A DNA stretch of 64,000 nt. Source: Nocardia sp. NBC_01503. GTDB taxonomy: Bacteria > Actinomycetota > Actinomycetes > Mycobacteriales > Mycobacteriaceae. How positions within the stretch are numbered: position 1 is the first letter of the stretch; each line of letters opens with the position of its first letter. Both the position numbers and the translations under genes were made by a program. Positions 35,403-44,178 of the stretch are shown here, piece after piece. The notes beneath the pieces were generated by a model, which was given only the letters and a program-made list of their open reading frames with translations, searched no databases and was not told the DNA's origin. The DNA lies in NCBI RefSeq assembly GCF_036327755.1, contig NZ_CP109596.1:2666001-2730000 (forward strand). The letters run 5' to 3'.

Positions 35403-35462
35403 GTTTGGAACTGCATCCATCGGTTAGATCTGCAAATAACAGTCAGGAGGGGGTGAGGCCCG

Positions 35463-36020
35463 ATGCTCGAACTGGCAATCCTCGGGCTGCTCCTCGAATC
35501 TCCGATGCACGGCTATGAACTGCGCAAGCGGTTGACCGGACTGCTCGGCCCGTTCCGGGCCTTCTCCTACGGGTCGTTGTATCCGACCCTGCGGCGCATG
35601 CAGTCCGATGGCCTTATCGCGGAAGAGATTCCACCGGGGTTGACCACACGCCGTGCGCGGCGCGTGTACCAGCTGACTGACACCGGCCGGGAGCGCTTCG
35701 CCGAACTCCTGGCCGATACGGGACCGCAGAACTACACCGACGACGGCTTCGGCGTTCATCTGGCCTTCTTCAGTCGCACCCCCGCGGAGGCGCGGATGCG
35801 AATTCTGGAGGGGCGGCGGAGGCAGGTCGAGGAGCGCCGAGAAGGACTGCGGGAGGCGATCAAACGAGCCAGCGGGCAACTGGATCGCTACACCCGCCAG
35901 CTCCATCAACTCGGTCTCGAATCAAGCGAGCGCGAAGTGCGCTGGCTCAACGAGTTGATTGCTGCGGAGCAATCGACGAAGGCGGCACCACAGAAAGAGG
36001 GAAATAGCGGCCATGAGTGA
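35463..36020 (+). CDS. PadR-family transcriptional regulator
   Basis: The protein has 185 residues. The winged helix (about 1-80: [51 protein letters not shown]) is followed by a long coiled-coil dimerisation tail (about 110-165, [30 protein letters not shown]). It corresponds in position to Rv0047c next to ino1. AGGAGGGGG gives a strong ribosome site. The last 8 bp overlap the start of ino1, so the two are co-translated and PadR likely controls inositol synthesis. Confidence 0.92.
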   Translation: MLELAILGLLLESPMHGYELRKRLTGLLGPFRAFSYGSLYPTLRRMQSDGLIAEEIPPGLTTRRARRVYQLTDTGRERFAELLADTGPQNYTDDGFGVHLAFFSRTPAEARMRILEGRRRQVEERREGLREAIKRASGQLDRYTRQLHQLGLESSEREVRWLNELIAAEQSTKAAPQKEGNSGHE

Positions 36021-37098
36021 CATCAACACCGAAGTACGGGTGGCCATCGTAGGTGTGGGTAACTGTGCGTCTTCCCTGGTCCAGGGTGTGCAGTACTACA
36101 AGGACGCCGACGAGAACTCGACCGTGCCGGGTCTTATGCACGTCAAGTTCGGCCCCTACCACGTGCGCGATGTGAAGTTCGTCGCCGCGTTCGACGTCGA
36201 CGCCAAGAAGGTCGGCTTCGATCTCTCCGACGCCATCTTCGCCAGCGAGAACAACACCATCAAGATCTCCGACGTGCCGCCGAGTGATGTCACCGTGCTG
36301 CGCGGACCGACCCTCGACGGCATCGGCAAGTACTACGCCGAGACCATCGAGCTCTCGGACGCCGAGCCGGTCGACGTCGTCAAGGCGCTGAAGGATGCCA
36401 AGGTCGACGTTCTCGTCTCCTACCTTCCGGTCGGTTCCGAAGAGGCCGACAAGTTCTACGCGCAGTGCGCCATCGACGCGGGTGTGGCCTTCGTCAACGC
36501 GCTGCCGGTCTTCATCGCCTCGGATCCGGTGTGGGCGCAGAAGTTCGTCGACGCGGGCCTGCCCATCGTCGGCGACGACATCAAGTCCCAGGTCGGCGCG
36601 ACCATTACGCACCGCGTGATGGCCAAGCTGTTCGAGGACCGCGGTGTGCAGCTGGATCGCACCATGCAGCTGAACGTCGGCGGCAATATGGACTTCAAGA
36701 ACATGCTCGAGCGGGAGCGCCTCGAGTCCAAGAAGATCTCCAAGACCCAGGCCGTCACCAGCAACCTGAAGAAGGATCTGGGCGAGGGCAATGTGCACAT
36801 CGGCCCGTCCGACCACGTCGGCTGGCTGGACGACCGCAAGTGGGCGTACGTGCGTCTCGAGGGCCGCGCCTTCGGTGACGTCCCGCTGAACCTGGAGTAC
36901 AAGCTCGAGGTGTGGGACTCCCCGAACTCCGCGGGCATCATCATCGACGCCGTGCGCGCCGCCAAGATCGCCCTCGATCGCAAGATCGGCGGACCGGTCA
37001 TTCCGGCCTCGGCCTACCTGATGAAGTCCCCGCCGAAGCAGCTGGCCGACGATGTCGCCCGCGAGCAGCTGGAAGCGTTCATCATCGGCGCTGAATAA
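36013..37098 (+). CDS. ino1: Myo-inositol-3-phosphate synthase
   Basis: The 361-residue enzyme converts glucose-6-phosphate to inositol-3-phosphate with NAD+, the entry to phosphatidylinositol, mannosides and mycothiol. The NAD loop is [18 protein letters not shown] (about 8-25). Other blocks are [54 protein letters not shown] and the Lys-rich [11 protein letters not shown] active-site region. The length matches actinobacterial Ino1. The start at ATG 36013 ([13 protein letters not shown]) overlaps padR by 8 bp. A strong hairpin follows at 37136. Confidence 0.97.
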   Translation: MSDINTEVRVAIVGVGNCASSLVQGVQYYKDADENSTVPGLMHVKFGPYHVRDVKFVAAFDVDAKKVGFDLSDAIFASENNTIKISDVPPSDVTVLRGPTLDGIGKYYAETIELSDAEPVDVVKALKDAKVDVLVSYLPVGSEEADKFYAQCAIDAGVAFVNALPVFIASDPVWAQKFVDAGLPIVGDDIKSQVGATITHRVMAKLFEDRGVQLDRTMQLNVGGNMDFKNMLERERLESKKISKTQAVTSNLKKDLGEGNVHIGPSDHVGWLDDRKWAYVRLEGRAFGDVPLNLEYKLEVWDSPNSAGIIIDAVRAAKIALDRKIGGPVIPASAYLMKSPPKQLADDVAREQLEAFIIGAE

Positions 37099-37135
37099 GC
37101 CTGTCGCCGAGGCAACTCGGTAAGAGCTGAGGAAG

Positions 37136-37161
37136 GCCCCGACCGGAATTCCGGTCGGGGC
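37136..37161 (+). terminator. ino1 terminator
   Basis: A perfect 26-bp palindrome has 13-bp arms beginning GCCCCGACCGG and is centred on GAATTC. It is followed by CTTCGCC. It lies 38 bp after the ino1 stop codon. Confidence 0.8.
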
Positions 37162-37184
37162 TTCGCCATTCACGAACGAGGGCC

Positions 37185-37207
37185 GCCCCGCGATCCAATC
37201 GCGGGGC
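37185..37207 (-). terminator. Terminator of the GyrI-like gene pair
   Basis: Ten-bp arms GCCCCGCGAT / ATCGCGGGGC surround a 3-nt loop. The hairpin is about 20 bp past the stop of the minus-strand gene at 37228. Together with the ino1 hairpin it insulates two convergent units. Confidence 0.75.
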
Positions 37208-37227
37208 AGCCCTTGGCTTTTCGGTGG

Positions 37228-37653
37228 TTAGTCGAGCGAGACGTACACCTCGACCGAGGTCGGTCCGGTGTAGCGCTCGATCTCGGCGGTGTGCGAGCGG
37301 GTGATGGTGCCGGCGTTCTCGGCCTTGGCGACCTTGGCCCATGCGGTGCGCAGCAGATCGTAGGGCTTGTCGGAGACCACGAATTTGGCGTAGCGGCCGG
37401 TGGGGACGCGAGTGACCACATCGCCGGTGTCGAGCTGGCCCAGATCGGGGAGTTCGTAGCCGAGCACGGCCACCGCGTGATCGTTCTGGCCGATATAGGC
37501 GGCGACGCGCTCCACCTTCTTCTCCCGGGCGAGATACCGGTCCCAGGTGAAATTGACCAGATCCAGGTCGCGTGCGGTGACCTCGCGCCCCGCCAGCGGG
37601 ATGGTCAGCCCGCCGACGAGGAACGCATCGAGGGTGATGATTTCGAAATCCAC
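37228..37653 (-). CDS. GyrI-like small-molecule-binding domain protein, copy 2
   Basis: The 141-residue protein has the GyrI/AraC-effector-binding beta-alpha-beta repeat layout. DFEIITLDAFLVGGLTIPLAG opens repeat 1, AVLGYELPDLGQLDTGDVVTRVPTGRYAKFVV is the central block, and EIERYTGPTSVEVYVSLD closes repeat 2. It carries no DNA-binding domain, so it is probably a ligand-sequestering or effector-binding protein. It lies 4 bp downstream of its paralog (37658-38113), with matching VDF/MDF starts and ERYP/ERYTG ends. Confidence 0.75.
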   Translation of the reverse strand: MDFEIITLDAFLVGGLTIPLAGREVTARDLDLVNFTWDRYLAREKKVERVAAYIGQNDHAVAVLGYELPDLGQLDTGDVVTRVPTGRYAKFVVSDKPYDLLRTAWAKVAKAENAGTITRSHTAEIERYTGPTSVEVYVSLD

Positions 37654-37657
37654 AGCC

Positions 37658-38113
37658 CTACCCCTCCGCGCCGGGATGCAGCGCGACGAAAACCTCCACG
37701 GTCCGGGAGTCCGGATACCGTTCGAAATCCCCGGTATACGCGCGGGTCAGCGTGCCCGAGGCCTCCAGATCCCACACCGTGCGCCAGATGGAGGCGATGG
37801 TGTCGCCCAGATTGTCGCCGCTGCGGGTGAATTGCGCGAAGGTGCCCGCCGGGATCCGCGCCAGCACATCGCCGGGCAGCAGGTCGTCCAGGGTTTCGCA
37901 GCGGTAGCCGACGATATGGGTCAGATAGGAGCCGATCTCGGGTGCGTGATCGACATACGCGGTCGCGGGTGGTCCGGGCAGGCTGCGGGCGAGGTTCTGT
38001 TTCCAGGCCTCCTCGACCTTCGCACGGCGCGGTCCTTCGACCGCGAGTGCCGGGCTGCGTAGCACCGTTCCGGCCACCAGCGTCTCCGGGCGTTCAACTA
38101 CATTGAAATCCAC
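37658..38113 (-). CDS. GyrI-like small-molecule-binding domain protein, copy 1
   Basis: The 151-residue protein starts at the GTG at 38113 (VDFNVVERPETLVAGTVLRSPALAV) with AGGGGCG before it. It shares with the next gene the blocks HIVGYRCETLDDLLPGDVLARIPAGTFAQF and GDFERYPDSRTVEVFVALH. It is a tandem duplicate of the gene at 37228. The ligand is unknown. The frame stays open about 35 codons upstream without homology. Confidence 0.72.
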   Translation of the reverse strand: MDFNVVERPETLVAGTVLRSPALAVEGPRRAKVEEAWKQNLARSLPGPPATAYVDHAPEIGSYLTHIVGYRCETLDDLLPGDVLARIPAGTFAQFTRSGDNLGDTIASIWRTVWDLEASGTLTRAYTGDFERYPDSRTVEVFVALHPGAEG

Positions 38114-38289
38114 CGGCGTCGCCCCTAAGTCTCGTGCTGTCTCCGACCCCACCCTGCTCCCAACCCGCATCCTGCCACCGACGTCCGGAGTCGATGGCAC
38201 CGGTGGCCGTTTCCACAATATCCGCGGCCGGGGGCGGATGGGTCCGGTAGTCGGGATTCATGATCAACAATGCCGCCGCCGAGTGCGCA

Positions 38290-40482
38290 TCAGCCCGGTA
38301 CCGGGATGCTCAGGCCGGGGAAGATCTCCACCTGGCGTGGCTCCGGGGCGGGCGGGATGATCACCACCGGCTCCTGCTGTGCGCCCGGACCCGGGTTGAG
38401 AATGTCGTAGTTCCCATTGCCGGGAGCCGCACCGGGCAGATCGCCCGGATTCGGGAACTGCTCCACCGGCGAGCCCTCCAGCGCGCCGTCCATGGTCTGC
38501 TTCCAGATATCGGCGGGCATTCCGGAGCCGTAGATGGCGGATCCGCGTGCGGTCCGAATCGGTTGCGACTGTTCGGTTCCCACCCATACGGCGGTGGAGA
38601 GCGACGGGGTGAAGCCGACCATCCAGGCGTCCTTGTTCTGCCCGGTGTCACCGAGTTGGGTGGTGCCGGTCTTGGCCGCGGACGGCCGCCCGGCGAGATT
38701 GTGATTGTTCGAGTACCCGGCGATCGGCAGCATGGCCTGCGACACGGTATCGGCGATGGTGCTCTGGATGCGCTGTTCGCTCTGCTGCGGATCGGCTCCG
38801 CGATCCAGCAGCACCCGCCCGTCGCCGGTCACCACCTTCTGCACGAAGTAGGGCGCGTGATATGCCCCCGAGGCCGCGAGTGTCGCGTACGCCGACGCCA
38901 TATCCATCGGCCGAACCGAATACGCGCCGAGCACGATGGACGGCAGCGGCGGCCCGTCCTCCTCGGTCAGCGATTTACCCGCGACGCCCGGGATCTGCTC
39001 CGGGATGCCGGCCTGATGGGCCGCGTTCGCAATGGCTTTCGGGCCTTCGAACAGCGCCTGGGTGAGCCGGTAGAAGCTGGTGTTGAGCGAGCGTTTGAAC
39101 GCCTCGCCGAGTGAACAGGTGCCGCAGGACTCACCGCCGACGTTATGGATCTTCTCGCCGTTGACGGTGAGCGGAGCACTCTCCAGCTTGTAGGAGAGCG
39201 GAATTCCCTGTTGCAGCGCGGCCAGCACCGCGAAGGTCTTGAAGGCCGAGCCGGTTTGCAGGGGCGCCTGGGCGAAGTCGAAGCCGATACCGTCCGGCCC
39301 GCCGTAGTAGGCGCGCACCGCACCCGAGCGCGGATCGATGGAGACCACCGCGGTGCGCAGTTCACCGGGTTGCCCGCCCATCACATTGCCGACCGCACCG
39401 AGCGCGGCCTGCTGGGCGCGCGCGTCGATGGTCGTGAAGATCTGCAGCGCACCGGTATTCAGCTCCTGTTCGCTGATACCGGAGGAGCGGAGTTCGCGCA
39501 GCACCTGGGCGCGGATCAGGCCCTCGGGTCCGCGCGGAATGCTGTCGTCGACCGCGGTGGCGGGGACGATATCGGGAAATTGGATGGCGGCGCGATCGGT
39601 ACGATTCAACTTGCCCATCTCGACCATGCCGTCCAGCACATACGCCCAGCGTGCCTTCAGCTGCGGCAGATGCGTCTCCGGATCCAGGATCGACGGGGTG
39701 CGGATGACCGAGGCCAGTACCGCGCCCTCGGCCAGGGTCAGCTCCGGCGCGGGTTTGGCGAAGTACGCCTTGGCGGCGGCGGAGATGCCGTACGCGCCGC
39801 GACCGTAATAGATGGTGTTGAGGTAGGCCGCGAGAATGTCGTCCTTACTCCACTGCCGGGACATCTTGGCGGCGATGATGAGCTCGCGCATCTTGCGGCT
39901 CAGGGTCCGTTCGGAGGTGAGGAAGGCGTTCTTCACATACTGCTGGGTAATGGTGGAGCCACCGCCCGCATCCTCCTTGCCCATCAGATTGTCGCGCGCG
40001 GCGCGCAGGAACGCCGAGGTCGAGTAGCCGGGATTGGTGTAGAAGTTGCGGTCCTCGGCCGAGAGCACGGCCAGGCGCACCGGTTCGGGAACATCGCTGA
40101 GCGGCACCGGAATTCGATTGCCCTCCGGCGGAACGACCTTCGCGATGACGGTACTGCCGTCGGAGCTGAGGATGGTGGCGATCTGATTGGTCTGCACCGC
40201 GGAGGGATCGGGAATCTCCGCGCTCCAATAGGCGAGTCCGAGCAGCATGGCCGGGAGCACCAGGAAGATGACGACCAGTGCGGTGATCACCCTGCGGATG
40301 CGCTGCCCGCGCGAGCGTGGCGGGCGGGTCGAGGAACCGGGTCGCGCCGCGGGTTTCGCACGGCGGCGGGGTGTGCCGGGCGCGGACTGCTTACGCAGTG
40401 GAGTGGTCGGGAGCTCGTTCCACCCTGCCATGGTGGCGTACGGCGCCGGGTCGGTTCGACGCCGTTTGCGGGACGAGCTCAC
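38290..40482 (-). CDS. Second bifunctional class A penicillin-binding protein (PonA paralog)
   Basis: The protein has about 730 residues. A short basic N-terminus is followed by a membrane segment at about 65-87 (VITALVVIFLVLPAMLLGLAY). GT51 motifs (VLSAEDRNFYTNPG, GGGSTITQQYVKN, YLNTIYYGRGAYGI) and the transpeptidase triad (GSAFKTF near 410, SLNTSFY, KTGTTQLG near 600) follow. Compared with the PonA1-like protein it lacks the long Pro/Gly-rich N-terminal region and has a shorter Pro-rich tail. GTG 40482 is chosen because AAGGAG directly abuts the ATG at 40488 and is well spaced for the GTG. It is transcribed alone. Confidence 0.92.
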   Translation of the reverse strand: MSSSRKRRRTDPAPYATMAGWNELPTTPLRKQSAPGTPRRRAKPAARPGSSTRPPRSRGQRIRRVITALVVIFLVLPAMLLGLAYWSAEIPDPSAVQTNQIATILSSDGSTVIAKVVPPEGNRIPVPLSDVPEPVRLAVLSAEDRNFYTNPGYSTSAFLRAARDNLMGKEDAGGGSTITQQYVKNAFLTSERTLSRKMRELIIAAKMSRQWSKDDILAAYLNTIYYGRGAYGISAAAKAYFAKPAPELTLAEGAVLASVIRTPSILDPETHLPQLKARWAYVLDGMVEMGKLNRTDRAAIQFPDIVPATAVDDSIPRGPEGLIRAQVLRELRSSGISEQELNTGALQIFTTIDARAQQAALGAVGNVMGGQPGELRTAVVSIDPRSGAVRAYYGGPDGIGFDFAQAPLQTGSAFKTFAVLAALQQGIPLSYKLESAPLTVNGEKIHNVGGESCGTCSLGEAFKRSLNTSFYRLTQALFEGPKAIANAAHQAGIPEQIPGVAGKSLTEEDGPPLPSIVLGAYSVRPMDMASAYATLAASGAYHAPYFVQKVVTGDGRVLLDRGADPQQSEQRIQSTIADTVSQAMLPIAGYSNNHNLAGRPSAAKTGTTQLGDTGQNKDAWMVGFTPSLSTAVWVGTEQSQPIRTARGSAIYGSGMPADIWKQTMDGALEGSPVEQFPNPGDLPGAAPGNGNYDILNPGPGAQQEPVVIIPPAPEPRQVEIFPGLSIPVPG

Positions 40483-40526
40483 GATCATCTCCTTCCGGAG
40501 CGTCGAAAAAGCTTGTGTACGTCAAA

Positions 40527-40544
40527 GCGCCGCAGGCGCGGCGC
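40527..40544 (-). terminator. Hairpin between the sugar ABC operon and the PBP gene
   Basis: Seven-bp GC arms GCGCCGC / GCGGCGC close a 4-nt loop and are followed on the minus strand by TTTGACG. It lies about 30 bp past the stop of the last permease gene. Confidence 0.5.
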
Positions 40545-40574
40545 GACCCATGCTAATCGACGCAACCGTCAGGA

Positions 40575-41474
40575 TCAGGACTTCACGCCGCCCGCCGTCA
40601 GACCCGAGATGATGCGGCGCTGGAACAGCAGCACCATGATCACCAGCGGAATCGTGACAATGGTGCCCGCCGCCATGATGGCGGCGTACGGCTGCACGAG
40701 CGGATTGTTCCCGGAGAATCGCGCCACCGCGACGGTGACCGGTTCGGTCTTGTCGCTCGACAGCAGTCGTGCCAGCAGGTACTCGTTCACCGCGGCGATG
40801 AAAGCCAGGATGGCCGTGGTGAATACGGCGGGCGCGGCCAGCGGCAGCATGATCAGCCGGAACGCCTGGAACCGGGACGCGCCGTCGATGCGCGCGGCTT
40901 CTTCGAGCTCCCAGGGCAATTCGGTGAAGAACGACGCCAGGATGTACACGGTCATGGGCAGCACGAACGAGATGTTCGGAATGATCATGGCCTGGTAGTG
41001 CCCGATCCAGCCCAGATCGGTGAAGAGCTGGAACAGCGGGGTCACCAGCACCACGACCGGGAACATGGACGCGCTCAGAATGAGTCCGGAGACCACGTAC
41101 TTGCCGCGGAAGGTCAAGCGCGCCAGGGCATATGCGGCCATGACTCCGAGGACCAGCGCTACCGCGGTGGTGGCCGTGCCGATGATCACGCTGTTGAGCA
41201 GCGCGCGCCCGAAATCATTGCCGCGGCTGGTGTCGAAGGCGTCGCGGAAGTTGTCGAGGGTGACGTGCGTCGGCCACGGCGTGTTGTCGAAGGTGTAGGC
41301 CGGATCGCGCAGGGCGGTCACGACCATCCAGTAGAAGGGGCCCAGGCCCCACACCAGCACGATCAGCGCGCCCAGGTAGACGCGGCCCGAGGCCAGCCGT
41401 TTGGTCCACGGAACCGGCTGTGCCACCCGCTCTTTCGTGACGGTGGCGGATGCCTTGCTCATTTCGATGCTCAT
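40575..41474 (-). CDS. Sugar ABC transporter permease (MalG/SugB type)
   Basis: The 299-residue protein has six membrane helices. The ATPase-contact EAA loop is ELPWELEEAARIDGASRFQAFRLIMLPLAAP (about 190-220). The ATG overlaps the stop of the partner permease (ATGA). It is the inner-membrane half-channel of a carbohydrate importer resembling trehalose systems (LpqY-SugABC, ThuEFG). The substrate is inferred from family resemblance and not proven. Confidence 0.9.
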   Translation of the reverse strand: MSIEMSKASATVTKERVAQPVPWTKRLASGRVYLGALIVLVWGLGPFYWMVVTALRDPAYTFDNTPWPTHVTLDNFRDAFDTSRGNDFGRALLNSVIIGTATTAVALVLGVMAAYALARLTFRGKYVVSGLILSASMFPVVVLVTPLFQLFTDLGWIGHYQAMIIPNISFVLPMTVYILASFFTELPWELEEAARIDGASRFQAFRLIMLPLAAPAVFTTAILAFIAAVNEYLLARLLSSDKTEPVTVAVARFSGNNPLVQPYAAIMAAGTIVTIPLVIMVLLFQRRIISGLTAGGVKS

Positions 41475-42520
41475 CAGTGCGCCTCCCGCTGCTCTTCCTG
41501 GGTGCGAACCGCGTTCGCGCCCAACACCTTCACCAGCAGGAACGCCACCGTGAAGATGAGGAAGAAGGTGATGATCGACAGTGCCGAGGCGCTGTTGGCG
41601 CCTTGGCGCACCTGATCGACCACCAGCATGGAGATGGTGCGGGTGCTCGGATTGGACTGGGTCAGGATGGCGGGCAGGTCGTACATGCGCAGCGCGTCCA
41701 TGGTGCGGAACAGCACCGCCACCAGCAGTGCGGGCTTGAGCAGCGGCAGCGTGATCTGGGTGAAGCGCTGCCAGGCGGAGGCGCCGTCGACGCGGGCGGC
41801 CTCGTACACATCCTCCGGAATGACCTGCAGCCCAGCCAGAATCAGCAGCGCCATGAACGGGGTGGTCTTCCACACGTCGGCGATGATGACCGCGAAGCGG
41901 GCGGGCCAGGCGTCGGCGGTCCACAGGATGTGGGTGCCGAAGACCCGGTTCACCACACCGTCGTACTGGAACATGAACTCCCACAGGCGCGCGGTGACCG
42001 CGGTGGGGATGGCCCACGGAATCAGTACCGCGGCGCGCAGCAGCGCGCGACCCTTGAAGGTCTTGCCCATGATGACGGCCATACCGAGTCCGATGGTGGC
42101 CTCCAGCGTCACGGTCACCACCGTGAACAGCAGGGTGACGCCGATGGCCATCCAGAACTGCGAGCCGAGATTGCCGGTGGGGCAGTCGACCGTCGCGCCG
42201 AGTGAATCGGTGCACTGCTGCAGCAGCCAGTGCTTGTAATTGTCGATGCCGGCGCCGCCGCCCTCGACGAACATGCCGGTGGCCTTGTCGATTCCGGCGT
42301 CCTTCTGGAAGGACATCCACAACGCGCGGACCACCGGATAGCCGACCACCACGGCCAGTGCGAGCAGCACCGGGGTGACGAACAACCAGGCACGCCTGGA
42401 TTCGGCGAACTCCGTGCGCAACCGGCCCATACGGGAGACCGGTTGCGGCTGTTCGGAGTTCAGGGGCGACTTGGTCAGGTCGGGCGTCGCGACATCGGTC
42501 GCTCCCGAAGGACGTGACAC
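41474..42520 (-). CDS. Sugar ABC transporter permease (MalF/SugA type)
   Basis: The protein has about 348 residues and a short soluble N-terminus. The first helix is WLFVTPVLLALAVVVGYPVVRAL, and six in all follow. The EAA loop is VIPEDVYEAARVDGASAWQRFTQITLPLLKP. Between helices 1 and 2 is a periplasmic loop of about 65 residues with two Cys. GTG 42520 with GGAGAAGAG upstream is the best start. It pairs with the MalG-type permease, and no ATPase gene is linked. Confidence 0.9.
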   Translation of the reverse strand: MSRPSGATDVATPDLTKSPLNSEQPQPVSRMGRLRTEFAESRRAWLFVTPVLLALAVVVGYPVVRALWMSFQKDAGIDKATGMFVEGGGAGIDNYKHWLLQQCTDSLGATVDCPTGNLGSQFWMAIGVTLLFTVVTVTLEATIGLGMAVIMGKTFKGRALLRAAVLIPWAIPTAVTARLWEFMFQYDGVVNRVFGTHILWTADAWPARFAVIIADVWKTTPFMALLILAGLQVIPEDVYEAARVDGASAWQRFTQITLPLLKPALLVAVLFRTMDALRMYDLPAILTQSNPSTRTISMLVVDQVRQGANSASALSIITFFLIFTVAFLLVKVLGANAVRTQEEQREAH

Positions 42521-42554
42521 CGTTTCTCTTCTCCTACGGGACGGACTCGTCGGA

Positions 42555-43856
42555 CTACGAACCGGCGGTCTCGATGCCCTTCTGCATTCCGACAATGGCG
42601 TCGTCGACGGACTTGGTACCGGTCAGCGCAGCATATGCGTTGTCCTGGATGGCCTTCGACACCGCCGGGTAGAACGGGGTGACCGGACGCGGCACGGCGG
42701 AGGCGATGGACTCCTTCAGCGCGGGCAGGTACGGCATCTTGGCGATCAGGGCCGGATCGTCGTACACCGAGGCGCGTACGGACGGCAGCGCGCCCTGGGC
42801 GACGATGTGCTGGGCGTCCTCGCTGATCAGGAAGCGCAGGAAGTCCAGTGCGGTGGCCTTGTTCTTGGAGTACGAGCTGATGGCCGCGTTGTAGCCGCCG
42901 AGCGTGGAGGCGCCGACGCCGTCCTTACCGGGCAGCGGGGCGACACCGAACTTGTCCTTGACCGCGGAGGCGTCCGAGCCCGCGTCACCGAAGGACGACG
43001 GCCAGCCGCGCATGAACATGAGCTTGCCGGTGACGAAGGCGTTCTGCGACTCCGGCTCCTTGAAGGAGATGGCTTCCTTCGGGATATCGCCGTTCTTGTA
43101 CGCGTCGACCAGGGTCTGCAGACCCTGACGGGCCTGGGCGCTGTTCACGGTGGGGGACTTGCCGTCCGCGCCGACGAAGCTGCCACCGAAGGCGTTGATG
43201 ACCTCGGCGGCGTTCACGGTCAGACCCTCGTAGGGCGCGAACTGGCCGGCGTAGCAGCCGATTCCGGCCTCCTTGGCCTTCGGGCACATACCCAGCATTT
43301 CCGACCAGGTCTTGGGCGGCTCGGGGGCCAGGTCCTTGCGGTAGAACAGCAGGCCGCCGTTGGTGTTTCGCGGCACCGCGTACAGCGTGCCGTTGTAGCG
43401 GGCCGATTCGACCGGCGGCGACAACAGCGTGGAGGTGTCGATGGCGTACGAGTCCTTGAGCGGCTGGATCCAGCCCTTCGCGGCGAACTCCGCGGTCCAC
43501 GGCACGTCGAGCGCGACCACGTCGTAGTCGGCGGACTTGGCCTGCAGATGCTGCTTCAGGTCGTCGTACTGCTGGGAGGCGTCGTTGGACTGCTCCTTGA
43601 ACGTCACCTTCTCATCCGGGTGCGCGGCGTTCCAACGCTCGACGAGCTGCTTGACCGCACCGGTCTCGGTGGTGTCCTTGCCCTCGACGTAGGTGATCGG
43701 CCCGCGTCCGGTGAGATTCTGCGAGGTGGCGTTGCTCCCCGAATCGCTGGAGCAACCCGCGGCGAATGTCGCGGTCAGCAACGCCGCCGAGGTGACAGCC
43801 ACCGCGGCGCGCGGGACGAGCGACGATCGTAGGGACGACACCTTCTTCAAAACCAT
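42555..43856 (-). CDS. Sugar-binding lipoprotein of an ABC importer (LpqY/ThuE-like)
   Basis: The protein has 433 residues. A signal peptide with lipobox FAAGC (lipidated Cys35) is followed by a type 1 solute-binding fold: ITYVEGKDTTETGAVKQLVERWNAAHPDEKVTFKE, YDVVALDVPWTAEFAAKGWIQPL, LYAVPRNTNGGLLFYRKDL and GYNAAISSYSKNKATALDFLRFL. The ATG at 43856 has GGAG 8 nt before it. It captures sugar outside the membrane for the two permeases downstream. LpqY/ThuE resemblance suggests trehalose or a related glucoside. Confidence 0.88.
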   Translation of the reverse strand: MVLKKVSSLRSSLVPRAAVAVTSAALLTATFAAGCSSDSGSNATSQNLTGRGPITYVEGKDTTETGAVKQLVERWNAAHPDEKVTFKEQSNDASQQYDDLKQHLQAKSADYDVVALDVPWTAEFAAKGWIQPLKDSYAIDTSTLLSPPVESARYNGTLYAVPRNTNGGLLFYRKDLAPEPPKTWSEMLGMCPKAKEAGIGCYAGQFAPYEGLTVNAAEVINAFGGSFVGADGKSPTVNSAQARQGLQTLVDAYKNGDIPKEAISFKEPESQNAFVTGKLMFMRGWPSSFGDAGSDASAVKDKFGVAPLPGKDGVGASTLGGYNAAISSYSKNKATALDFLRFLISEDAQHIVAQGALPSVRASVYDDPALIAKMPYLPALKESIASAVPRPVTPFYPAVSKAIQDNAYAALTGTKSVDDAIVGMQKGIETAGS

Positions 43857-44167
43857 CGCGAGTACTCCAGATCGAGACGTGAGCGGCGGCACACTCAGCC
43901 GGTTGCACAAGGGAAGATACATGGTTGCGTTAACTTTGGTCGGAGCTACCTCATCGTTCGTGGCCCGTCTCGCTTCCGAACCGTGCGACGGGAGGGAAGA
44001 AGTGGAACCCGCCCGGAGCGAATCGGTCGGCAGATGGAGCACGGTTCGTTCGCGGCCGTCTCGCTTCTGGACTGAGTGGAGTGGGGGAGCGCAGCGGAGG
44101 AGCGGAGGGAGGGAAGAAGTGAGACTCCCAGGGCCGCGAACTCGCCCGGAGCGAAGCGGAGGGCAAA
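43857..44167. other. 311-bp region between the ABC operon and the DUF2786 gene
   Basis: No gene is supported. It contains the divergent promoters of the ABC operon and DUF2786. The right-hand 200 bp is an imperfect tandem repeat (see the feature at 43961). GGTTGC occurs twice close together near 43900-43930, in a region with GTTAAC, and may be part of a sugar-responsive operator, but the dyad is incomplete. Confidence 0.4.
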
Positions 44168-44178
44168 TTGAGCACTGA
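43961..44178. repeat. Imperfect tandem repeat upstream of and into the DUF2786 gene
   Basis: Copy A (43961-44042) and copy B (44053-44178) share, in order: GGCC(C)GTCTCGCTTC, then GGAGGGAAGAAGTG (43991-44004 and 44108-44121), then GCCCGGAGCGAA (44011-44022 and 44134-44145). Each ends with a start-like segment (CAGATGGAGCAC in A, CAAATTGAGCAC in B). Copy B carries the working TTG start of the DUF2786 gene. Copy A carries an equivalent ATG with a ribosome-site-like stretch upstream. Copy B is longer by an insertion. Confidence 0.55.

Noticed and set aside
41475..42320. Upstream extension of the MalG-type permease frame to 581 codons
   Set aside because: The extension runs through the partner permease in another frame. 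The ATGA overlap and homology put the start at 41474.
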